A stretch of 8,889 nucleotides of DNA, from NCBI GenBank assembly GCA_023430315.1, contig JAEZAW010000175.1:1-8889 (forward strand), read 5' to 3'. The notes below the pieces were generated by a model. It saw nothing but the letters and a program-made list of their open reading frames with translations. It did no database searches and was not told where the DNA came from. Position numbers and translations under genes: made by a program. The stretch's first letter is position 1. Each line of letters starts with the position of its first letter. The stretch comes from Pseudomonadota bacterium (lineage in GTDB: Bacteria; Pseudomonadota; Alphaproteobacteria; Rhizobiales; Hyphomicrobiaceae). Below are positions 1 through 5,707 of this stretch, one piece after another.

Positions 1-1
1 C

Positions 2-1696
2 CTCAAGACGGCCTGCATCACGAAAGTCTTCCCGACGCGTTCGCATACCGTCGCGGCACAGGGCGGCGTTGCCGCCGCGCTCGGCCACATGGGTAAGGAC
101 GACTGGCGCTGGCACATGTACGACACCGTCAAGGGTGCCGACTGGCTCGGCGACCAGGACGCCATCGAGTACCTCTGCCGTAATGCACCGAAGGCCGTGT
201 ACGAGATGGAGCACTACGGCGTGCCCTTCAGCCGTACCGAGGACGGCCGCATCTACCAGCGTCCCTTCGGCGGCATGACCACCGAGTTCGGCGAGGGCCC
301 GCCGGCGCAGCGCACGTGCGCCGCCGCCGATCGCACCGGCCACGCCATGCTCCACACGCTCTATGGCCAGTCGCTGCGCTACTCGGCTGAGTTCTTCATC
401 GAGTACTTCGCCATCGACCTCATCATGGATGCGGACGGTACTTGTCGCGGCGTTATCGCACTCTGCCTCGAGGACGGCACGATCCACCGCTTCCGCGCCC
501 GCAAGACCATTCTCGCGACCGGCGGATACGGACGCGCGTACTTCTCCTGCACGTCGGCGCATACCTGCACGGGCGATGGTGGCGGCATGGTTCTGCGCGC
601 TGGGCTGCCGTTGCAGGACATGGAGTTCGTGCAGTTCCACCCGACCGGCATCTACGGCGCGGGCGTGCTAATCACGGAAGGCTCGCGCGGCGAGGGCGGT
701 TATCTGACCAACGCGAATGGCGAGCGCTTCATGGAGCGCTACGCGCCGCACGTGAAGGATCTTGCATCACGCGACGTCGTCTCGCGCTCCATGACGGTCG
801 AAATCCGTGAGGGCCGCGGCGTCGGTCCGCTGAAGGACCACATCTACCTGCATCTCGACCACCTCGATCCCAAAATCCTGGCCGAGCGTCTACCGGGCAT
901 CACAGAGAGTGCCAAGGTCTTCGCGGGCGTCGATCTGCATCGCGAGCCGATTCCGGTGCTGCCGACGGTCCATTACAACATGGGCGGCATACCCACGAAC
1001 TTCCACGGCGAGGTCGTCACGCTCAAGGGCGGCAACCCCGACCAGATCGTGCCGGGCCTGATGGCTATCGGCGAGGCGGCCTGCGTTTCGGTGCACGGTG
1101 CCAACCGCCTCGGCTCGAACTCGCTCATCGATCTCGTGGTGTTCGGCCGTGCGGCCGGCCTCAGGGCGGCCGAGACGACGGAAGCGGGCGCCGCGCAGCC
1201 CGATCTGCCGAAGGATGCTTCCGATCTCGCGCTCTCGCGCCTCGATCGCTTCCGCTATGCTCAGGGCGGCCAGCCGACGGCGGCGCTACGGCTCAAGATG
1301 CAGCGGCTCATGCAGTCGAACTGCGCCGTGTTCCGCGATGGTCCGGTGCTGCAGGAAGGTGCGCAGAAGATCGTCGAGATCTGGAAGGAGACGGGCGATA
1401 TCGCGGTCTCGGACCGCACGCTGGTCTGGAACTCCGACCTCGTCGAGACGCTCGAATACGACAATCTCATTGCTCAGGCGGCGGTGACCATGATCTCGGC
1501 GAACAATCGCCAGGAGAGCCGTGGCGCGCACGCGCGCGAGGATTTCCCCAATCGCGACGACAAGGACTGGATGAAGCACACGCTCACCTGGGCCGACGAC
1601 GCGAAGTGCGAGGTGCACATCGACTACCGTCCGGTGCACACCTACACGCTGACCAACGAGATGAAGTACGTCGAGCCCAAGGCTCGCGTGTACTAA
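2..1696 (+). CDS. sdhA: Succinate dehydrogenase flavoprotein subunit, 5'-truncated by window edge
   Basis: This is the FAD subunit of complex II, which oxidises succinate to fumarate on the cytoplasmic face of the inner membrane and feeds electrons to quinone. The reading frame is open from base 2, so about 40 N-terminal residues (the first part of the Rossmann FAD fold) lie outside; 564 residues are visible. SHTVAAQGG near residue 15 (His codon 44-46) is the site that carries covalent FAD in this family. FHPTGIYGAG (His at 638-640) with TEGSRGEGG, VHYNMGGIPTN and HGANRLGSNSL (Arg at 1106-1108) supply the substrate-binding and catalytic residues. The C-terminus (EPKARVY) matches alphaproteobacterial SdhA and ends in TAA. 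FrdA is less likely given these signatures. sdhB, usually the next gene, is absent; carA follows after a 120-base gap. Confidence 0.97.
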   Translation, partial: LKTACITKVFPTRSHTVAAQGGVAAALGHMGKDDWRWHMYDTVKGADWLGDQDAIEYLCRNAPKAVYEMEHYGVPFSRTEDGRIYQRPFGGMTTEFGEGPPAQRTCAAADRTGHAMLHTLYGQSLRYSAEFFIEYFAIDLIMDADGTCRGVIALCLEDGTIHRFRARKTILATGGYGRAYFSCTSAHTCTGDGGGMVLRAGLPLQDMEFVQFHPTGIYGAGVLITEGSRGEGGYLTNANGERFMERYAPHVKDLASRDVVSRSMTVEIREGRGVGPLKDHIYLHLDHLDPKILAERLPGITESAKVFAGVDLHREPIPVLPTVHYNMGGIPTNFHGEVVTLKGGNPDQIVPGLMAIGEAACVSVHGANRLGSNSLIDLVVFGRAAGLRAAETTEAGAAQPDLPKDASDLALSRLDRFRYAQGGQPTAALRLKMQRLMQSNCAVFRDGPVLQEGAQKIVEIWKETGDIAVSDRTLVWNSDLVETLEYDNLIAQAAVTMISANNRQESRGAHAREDFPNRDDKDWMKHTLTWADDAKCEVHIDYRPVHTYTLTNEMKYVEPKARVY

Positions 1697-1727
1697 GAGC
1701 CGAGCGCTGCACATTGCCGAGTTAGTG

Positions 1728-1761
1728 AGGGGCGGTTGCGCGGGACTAGCGCACCGCCTCT
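1728..1761 (+). terminator. GC-rich stem-loop between sdhA and carA
   Basis: Arms 1728-1741 and 1749-1761 pair over 13 base pairs, with one bulged T at 1737, one G-T pair (1730/1759) and a 7-base loop (1742-1748). No T-run follows on either strand, so it is not a classical intrinsic terminator. It may stabilise the sdhA mRNA 3' end, act as a weak or Rho-assisted terminator, or sit in the carA leader. It lies 31 bases after the sdhA stop and 55 bases before the carA start. The structure is seen directly; its role is inferred. Confidence 0.4.
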
Positions 1762-1803
1762 ACGCACACTAGATACAACTTGTGCGACCATGCGCACGCA
1801 ACC

Positions 1804-1808
1804 AGGGG
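1804..1808 (+). promoter_or_regulatory. Ribosome binding site that decides the carA start
   Basis: AGGGG ends eight bases before the ATG at 1817. The earlier in-frame candidates, GTG-type at 1736 and ATG at 1790, have no comparable motif. The 1736 start also lies inside the hairpin arm and would add residues not expected in CarA. Confidence 0.6.
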
Positions 1809-1816
1809 TGACGCCG

Positions 1817-3016
1817 ATGAGCACCGCCGCCAAATCCGCGATGACCGACGCCTGGGCCCCTCCGCCGGCGACGGCCCGCCTCGTTCTCGCCGACGGTACG
1901 GTCATCAAGGGCCGCGGGCTCGGCGCAATCGGCACTGCGGTCGGCGAGGTGTGCTTCAACACGGCCATGACGGGATACCAGGAGATCCTGACGGATCCCT
2001 CGTACGCCGGCCAGATCATCACCTTCACCTTCCCGCACATCGGCAATGTCGGCACGAACTTAGAGGACACCGAGACGTCGAACCTCGCTTCGCGCACGGG
2101 CGCGCGGGGCACCGTGCTTCGCGCCTCGATCTCGGCACCGTCGAACTACCGCGCCGCGGAGACGCTCGATCAGTGGCTCAAGGCGCGCGGCATCATCGCC
2201 ATTGCCGATGTGGATACGCGCGCACTCACCGCGCGCATCCGCGAGCAGGGTATGCCGAACGCCGTCATCGCTCACAGTCCGGACGGCAAGTTCGACATGG
2301 AGGCTCTCAAGGCCGAGGCAGCGGCGTGGCCGGGTCTCGACGGCATGGATCTCGTACCCGAGGTGACGAGCGGCCAGAGCTATGGCTGGGATGAAATGCG
2401 CTGGGTCTGGGGCAAGGGCTATCAGCGCCAGGAGAACCCCGAGTTCCACGTCGTCGCCGTCGATTACGGCCTCAAGCGCAATATCCTGCGTTGTCTCGCT
2501 AATGCGGGTTGCCGCGTAACGGTCGTGCCGGCGCAGACGTCGGCCGAGGACATTCTGGCGAGGAAGCCCGATGGCGTGTTTCTCTCGAACGGTCCCGGTG
2601 ATCCCGCCGCGACCGGCAAGTACGCCGTGCCCGAGATCAAGAAGCTCGTGGCATCGGGCCTGCCGACGTTCGGCATCTGCCTCGGCCACCAGATGCTCGG
2701 CATTGCCGTCGGTGCCAAGACGCATAAGATGCACCAGGGGCATCATGGCGCGAACCATCCGGTGAAGGACTACACGACCAACAAGGTCGAGATCGTCTCG
2801 ATGAACCACGGCTTTGCCGTCGATCGCGAGACGCTGCCCACGGGCGTCGAGGAGACGCATGTCTCGCTCTTCGATGGCACGAACTGCGGCATCCGTCTCA
2901 AGGACAAGCCGGTCTTCTCCGTGCAGCACCATCCCGAGGCCTCGCCGGGTCCGGAGGACAGCCACTACCTGTTCGACCGCTTCGTCGAGCTCATGCGCGA
3001 GCACAAAGCGCGCTGA
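1817..3016 (+). CDS. carA: Carbamoyl-phosphate synthase small (glutaminase) subunit
   Basis: CarA hydrolyses glutamine and passes ammonia to the large subunit CarB, making carbamoyl phosphate for pyrimidines and arginine in the cytoplasm. From the ATG at 1817 it is 399 residues, normal for the family. The N-terminal CarA domain shows LVLADGTVIKGRG (about 22-34), GEVCFNTAMTGYQEILTDPS (43-62) and DVDTRALTARIR (131-142). The class I glutamine amidotransferase domain (about 211-395) has SNGPGDP (257-263), GICLGHQ with the nucleophile Cys288, and HHPEASPGP with His372 and Glu374 completing the triad. The start was chosen on the AGGGG motif at 1804-1808; MTDAW nine residues later is the main alternative. 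No carB is in the window, so the subunit genes are not adjacent downstream. The gene converges on metK. Confidence 0.96.
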   Translation: MSTAAKSAMTDAWAPPPATARLVLADGTVIKGRGLGAIGTAVGEVCFNTAMTGYQEILTDPSYAGQIITFTFPHIGNVGTNLEDTETSNLASRTGARGTVLRASISAPSNYRAAETLDQWLKARGIIAIADVDTRALTARIREQGMPNAVIAHSPDGKFDMEALKAEAAAWPGLDGMDLVPEVTSGQSYGWDEMRWVWGKGYQRQENPEFHVVAVDYGLKRNILRCLANAGCRVTVVPAQTSAEDILARKPDGVFLSNGPGDPAATGKYAVPEIKKLVASGLPTFGICLGHQMLGIAVGAKTHKMHQGHHGANHPVKDYTTNKVEIVSMNHGFAVDRETLPTGVEETHVSLFDGTNCGIRLKDKPVFSVQHHPEASPGPEDSHYLFDRFVELMREHKAR

Positions 3017-3030
3017 AGCTTCGTCGCGCG

Positions 3031-3068
3031 AAAACGAAAAAGGCCCGGGAGGTTCTTCCTCCCGGACC
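3031..3068 (-). terminator. Intrinsic terminator of metK, possibly shared with carA
   Basis: Arms 3042-3052 and 3058-3068 form 10 pairs with one C/A mismatch around a TTCTT loop (3053-3057). Read on the minus strand, the stem is followed at once by TTTTTCGTTTT (complement of 3031-3041), giving a textbook terminator 29 bases past the metK stop. On the plus strand only TT follows, so carA transcripts would be stopped less efficiently, though the hairpin lies in both. Confidence 0.85.
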
Positions 3069-3096
3069 TTCATGCATTCGGAGCCTGGAGAACGCC

Positions 3097-4296
3097 TCAG
3101 CCGACGGCCTTCTTCAGCGCGTCGACCAGACCCGTCGTCTCCCACGAGAAGCCGCCCTCGCTGTCCGGCTTGCGGCCGAAGTGGCCATAGGCCGAGGTGC
3201 GCGCATAGATCGGCTTGTTGAGGTCGAGATGCTTGCGGATGCCGCGCGGCGAGAGGTCCATGACATCGCCGAGCGCGGCCTCGAGCTTGGCCTCATCGAC
3301 TTTGCCCGTGCCGTACGTGTCGACGTAGATGGAGAGCGGCTTGGCGACGCCGATGGCGTACGAAACCTGAATGCAGCAGCGATCGGCGAGACCGGCAGCC
3401 ACGACGTTCTTCGCGAGGTAGCGTGCCGCATAGGCCGCCGAGCGGTCGACCTTGGTCGGGTCCTTGCCCGAGAAGGCACCGCCGCCATGCGGGGCCGCGC
3501 CGCCGTAGGTGTCGACGATGATCTTGCGGCCGGTGAGGCCGGAGTCGCCGTCCGGGCCACCGATGAAGAACTTGCCCGTCGGATTGATGTGCCAGATGGT
3601 GTCCTTGCCGATCCAGCCATCCGGGAGCGCCTTGCGCACGTACGGCTCGATGATCGAGCGCACATCCTTGGACGTGAGCTTTTCGTCGATGTGCTGATGG
3701 GAGACGACGATCTGCGTGACGCCGACGGGCTTTCCGCCCTCGTAGCGCACGGTCACCTGGCTCTTGCTGTCGGGGCCGAGCTTGGCGGCATCGCCCTTGC
3801 CCGACTTGCGCGCGGTGGCGAGGTCTTCGAGGATCTTGTGCGCGTAGTAGATCGGGGCCGGCATCAGCTCAGGCGTCTCGCGCGTCGCGTAGCCGAACAT
3901 GATGCCCTGGTCGCCGGCGCCTTCCTCTTTGTTGCCGCCCGAGTCGACGCCCTGTGCGATGTCGGCGGACTGCGGATGGAGAAGGACTTTGATGTCGGCG
4001 TTCTGCCAGTGGAAGCCTTCCTGCTCATAGCCGATGTCGCGGATGGCCATGCGCGCGACGTGGCTGATCCAGTCATGCGTGACCGTGCTCGGTCCCCGCG
4101 TCTCGCCTGCGATCACAACCTGGTTCGTCGTCGCCAGCGTCTCGCAGGCCGCGCGGATCGCCCACGGGTCGATGCCCGCCTTAGGCCCCTCGCGGTAGAA
4201 AAGGTCGACGATCTCGTCGGAGATGCGGTCGCAGACCTTGTCGGGATGGCCTTCGGAGACGGACTCGCTCGTGAACAGGTACGACTGGCGCGACAA
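3097..4296 (-). CDS. metK: S-adenosylmethionine synthetase (methionine adenosyltransferase)
   Basis: MetK makes S-adenosylmethionine from methionine and ATP in the cytoplasm, normally as a homotetramer. All hallmarks are intact in 399 residues: TSESVSEGHPDK with the catalytic His17, the flexible active-site loop near HPQSADIAQGVD (107-118), the ATP-binding GAGDQGIMFGYA (126-137) and the phosphate loop GGGAFSGKDPTKVDRS (271-286). The start is TTG at 4296: family alignment begins here (MSRQSYLFTSESVSEGHPDK), AGGGGG lies five bases upstream, and no ATG is nearby in frame. A minus-strand TTGACC at 4365-4360 could be a -35 element, but the matching -10 (AAGAAC) is poor, so the promoter is unproven. 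From that TTGACC to the start there are only about 65 bases, and I recognise no SAM riboswitch fold. It ends before a strong terminator. Confidence 0.97.
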   Translation of the reverse strand: MSRQSYLFTSESVSEGHPDKVCDRISDEIVDLFYREGPKAGIDPWAIRAACETLATTNQVVIAGETRGPSTVTHDWISHVARMAIRDIGYEQEGFHWQNADIKVLLHPQSADIAQGVDSGGNKEEGAGDQGIMFGYATRETPELMPAPIYYAHKILEDLATARKSGKGDAAKLGPDSKSQVTVRYEGGKPVGVTQIVVSHQHIDEKLTSKDVRSIIEPYVRKALPDGWIGKDTIWHINPTGKFFIGGPDGDSGLTGRKIIVDTYGGAAPHGGGAFSGKDPTKVDRSAAYAARYLAKNVVAAGLADRCCIQVSYAIGVAKPLSIYVDTYGTGKVDEAKLEAALGDVMDLSPRGIRKHLDLNKPIYARTSAYGHFGRKPDSEGGFSWETTGLVDALKKAVG

Positions 4297-4301
4297 GGTA
4301 A

Positions 4302-4307
4302 CCCCCT
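4302..4307 (-). promoter_or_regulatory. Ribosome binding site supporting the TTG start of metK
   Basis: On the minus strand AGGGGG sits five bases upstream of the TTG at 4296. It is close to the anti-Shine-Dalgarno complement and is the main sequence support for a non-ATG start. Confidence 0.6.
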
Positions 4308-4429
4308 GGGGTTTGGTGTGTGCGAAAAAACGCGCCGTTCTTGCAGTCTTTTACAGACCGGTCAAGATGACGGCATTTCAAATACAATTCGGCTGGCGTG
4401 ATAAGGCGTTGCCCAGGCGCCCTGTCGCC

Positions 4430-4918
4430 TCAATCCTCGCGGAAGACCCGCTCGCGGCGCTCGTGGCGCTCCTGTGCCTCGATCGAAAGCGTGGCGATCG
4501 GCCGCGCATCCAGCCGCTTGAGGCTGATCGGCTCGCCCGTTTCCTCGCAATAGCCGTAGCTGCCGTCGTCGATGCGGGCGATGGCTGCATCGATCTTGCC
4601 GATCAGCTTGCGCTGACGGTCCCGGGCGCGCAGCTCGAGGGCCTTGTCGGTCTCGGATGTGGCACGGTCGGCGAGGTCGGCGTGCTGGGAGGTGTCGTTG
4701 TGCAGGCCCATGAGCGTCTCGCGGGTCTGGCGGAGGATATCCTCCTTCCAGGCGAGCAGCTTGTTCCTGAAGTAGAGACGGTGCCGCTCATTCATGAACG
4801 GCTCGTCCTCGCTGGGCTTGTAGCCCGGGCTGAGCGTAATCTCGCTATGGCGCGCATCGGGCTTGCCGTTGCTTCGGCTGCCCTTTTTCGCGCCGTTCCC
4901 ATTCACGGATTTTGTCAT
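4430..4918 (-). CDS. dksA: DksA-type RNA polymerase-binding transcription factor, single-cysteine zinc-site variant
   Basis: DksA binds in the secondary channel of RNA polymerase and, with ppGpp, reprograms transcription in the stringent response. From ATG 4918 the protein has 162 residues: a polar, basic N-terminus (1-40), the coiled coil (about 45-110) with tip motif DLADRA (Asp81, Asp84, Ala86, matching the DxxDxA functional tip of E. coli DksA), then the C-terminal globular part YGYCEETGEPISLKRLDARP. The E. coli C4 zinc site is reduced to one cysteine: Cys124 remains, and the other positions are Thr127, Ser145 and Ala148. Such cysteine-poor DksA proteins are known in alphaproteobacteria. 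A TTG start at 4939 (seven more residues) is possible. ATG 4918 is preferred, with a weak GGGTGG six bases upstream. It is likely transcribed from the promoter at 4993-5020 and is separated from metK by 133 bases with no clear terminator. Confidence 0.93.
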   Translation of the reverse strand: MTKSVNGNGAKKGSRSNGKPDARHSEITLSPGYKPSEDEPFMNERHRLYFRNKLLAWKEDILRQTRETLMGLHNDTSQHADLADRATSETDKALELRARDRQRKLIGKIDAAIARIDDGSYGYCEETGEPISLKRLDARPIATLSIEAQERHERRERVFRED

Positions 4919-4960
4919 GCGTTGCCACCCATCATGCAAACCCGGTCGACCAACCCCCCT

Positions 4961-4978
4961 CTACGACTTCGGTCGTAG
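4961..4978. promoter_or_regulatory. Perfect 7-bp dyad in the dksA leader
   Basis: CTACGAC (4961-4967) and GTCGTAG (4972-4978) are perfect inverted repeats around TTCG. The site lies 42 bases before the dksA ATG and just downstream of the predicted dksA transcription start. It could be an operator bound as DNA or a 5'-end hairpin in dksA mRNA. On the plus strand it would be an unusually stable C(UUCG)G tetraloop hairpin, but no plus-strand transcript is expected there. Confidence 0.55.
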
Positions 4979-4992
4979 GAAAAGTGCGCCAC

Positions 4993-5020
4993 GTAATATG
5001 CGAGCCGGATATACAGTCAA
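4993..5020 (-). promoter_or_regulatory. Candidate sigma-70-type promoter of dksA
   Basis: On the minus strand TTGACT (-35, complement of 5015-5020, five of six consensus bases) is followed after 16 bases by TATTAC (-10, complement of 4993-4998, four of six). This predicts a start near 4986 and a leader of about 68 bases before ATG 4918, with the dyad at 4961-4978 inside it. Confidence 0.6.
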
Positions 5021-5185
5021 GCGAATAGCGTCATAGAGTTAGCCGAGGCCGCGAAACCGGCCGGCGGTCCGCGGGGCGCCCGGCCCCCGGCCGCGGTGGT
5101 CGGTCCCGGCCAGAGCGCCGAAAAGCCTTCCCCAGTAACCCCTCCAGGCTGGCCGGAAAGGCTCTCCGCGGCTCGGAAGGGCCGA

Positions 5186-5214
5186 TGGACTTCCGCCCCC
5201 GGCTCTGCTACAAC
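5186..5214 (+). promoter_or_regulatory. Candidate promoter of rpsU
   Basis: TGGACT (5186-5191) and TACAAC (5209-5214) are each four of six to the sigma-70 consensus and are spaced by exactly 17 bases. The predicted start is near 5221, giving a leader of about 94 bases. It is a plausible but imperfect promoter in GC-rich DNA. Confidence 0.4.
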
Positions 5215-5300
5215 CCCGCCACGACGCAGACCGCCGCCGCTGCCAGAGGCACCGGGGGCGCTTGCGCATCCAGTTTTCAAAGCGGCAAAATCAGATCCAC

Positions 5301-5306
5301 GAGGAG
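5301..5306 (+). promoter_or_regulatory. Ribosome binding site that decides the rpsU TTG start
   Basis: GAGGAG lies eight bases upstream of the TTG at 5315. The open frame extends upstream to an ATG at 5096, but that start would add 73 residues foreign to S21, so this motif fixes the start. Confidence 0.75.
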
Positions 5307-5314
5307 CGGTACGC

Positions 5315-5614
5315 TTGCAAGTTCTCGTTCGCGACAACAACGTTGATCAGGCGCTCAAGGCGCTCAAGAAGAAGATGCAGCGCGAAGGCATTTTTCGCGA
5401 GATGAAGCTGCGTAATTATTATGAGAAGCCCTCCGAGCGCCGGGTACGCGAGAAGGCCGAGGCTGTCCGCCGGGCCCGCAAGCTCGCCCGCAAGAAGCTC
5501 CAGCGCGAGGGCCTCCTGCCGAACAAGCCTGCCGCCACCAAGACGCCCGGTCGGGGCGGTGGCCGTGGTGGTCCTGGTCCCGGCGCTGGTGCCGGTGGTC
5601 CGCCCCGCACCTGA
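5315..5614 (+). CDS. rpsU: 30S ribosomal protein S21 with a Gly/Pro/Arg-rich C-terminal tail
   Basis: S21 is a small basic protein of the 30S subunit that acts in translation initiation near the anti-Shine-Dalgarno end of 16S rRNA. The start is TTG at 5315: S21 proteins begin MQVLVRDNNVDQALKALKKK, the frame matches exactly from this codon, and GAGGAG stands eight bases upstream. Residues 1-68 are the standard S21 fold, with KMQREGIFREMKLRNYYEKP followed by a long basic helix (REKAEAVRRARKLARKK). The last 31 or so residues, from PNKPAATK, form a low-complexity tail of Gly, Pro, Ala and Arg that brings the length to 99, above the usual 70-90. Two hairpins follow the stop, the second with a T-tract. 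dksA is divergent upstream; lldD is convergent downstream. Confidence 0.95.
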   Translation: MQVLVRDNNVDQALKALKKKMQREGIFREMKLRNYYEKPSERRVREKAEAVRRARKLARKKLQREGLLPNKPAATKTPGRGGGRGGPGPGAGAGGPPRT

Positions 5615-5636
5615 TCGTTTTCGCACCCTGATTGAG

Positions 5637-5656
5637 CCGGGAGGAACGCCTCCCGG
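5637..5656. terminator. First of two hairpins between rpsU and lldD
   Basis: Perfect 8-bp arms 5637-5644 and 5649-5656 surround the loop AACG. No T-run follows on either strand, so alone it is a weak terminator. It may back up the next hairpin, or help end lldD transcripts arriving on the minus strand. Its arms (CCGGGAGG/CCTCCCGG) are identical to the core of the metK terminator. Confidence 0.5.
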
Positions 5657-5664
5657 TACGCCTT

Positions 5665-5694
5665 GGCCGGGAGACATCCCGGCCTTTCGCTTTT
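5665..5694 (+). terminator. Intrinsic terminator of rpsU
   Basis: Perfect 8-bp arms 5665-5672 (GGCCGGGA) and 5677-5684 (TCCCGGCC) enclose the loop GACA and are followed by TTTCGCTTTT (5685-5694). The T-rich tail is on the rpsU side, so this is mainly the rpsU terminator. lldD, converging from the right, has no T-tract of its own here. Confidence 0.8.
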
Positions 5695-5707
5695 CTACGA
5701 CTTGAGA

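Larger units (their letters stand above)
4919..5314. other. Divergent dksA-rpsU control region
   Basis: These 396 bases contain no supported gene. On the dksA side are the candidate promoter (4993-5020), the leader dyad (4961-4978) and the 8-base palindrome GGTCGACC (4944-4951). On the rpsU side are a candidate promoter (5186-5214) and the S21 ribosome binding site. In between, about 5040-5125 is very G+C-rich, with two copies of CCGCGG (5069-5074, 5091-5096) that could pair. Open frames across it are short, low-complexity and lack recognisable domains. I see no match to 6S, 4.5S or tmRNA. Confidence 0.6.

Noticed and set aside
2060..3145. 361-codon minus-strand open frame opposite carA
   Set aside because: It overlaps carA and its terminator, has low-complexity Arg/Leu/Asp composition and no known motif; a shadow frame.
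3181..4401. 406-codon plus-strand open frame opposite metK
   Set aside because: It is antisense to an unmistakable metK, has no recognisable domain, and is explained by the strong codon bias of a GC-rich gene.
4297..4429. SAM riboswitch upstream of metK
   Set aside because: The 133 bases between dksA and metK show only small dyads and no recognisable SAM-II, SAM/SAH or other conserved core.
5096..5314. Upstream ATG extension of rpsU by 73 residues
   Set aside because: The added residues are Pro/Arg low complexity and unlike S21, they cover the candidate promoter, and GAGGAG points to TTG 5315.
5017..5340. 107-codon minus-strand frame upstream of dksA
   Set aside because: Gly/Ala/Pro-rich translation of a GC-rich intergenic block overlapping the rpsU start; no domain or ribosome binding site.
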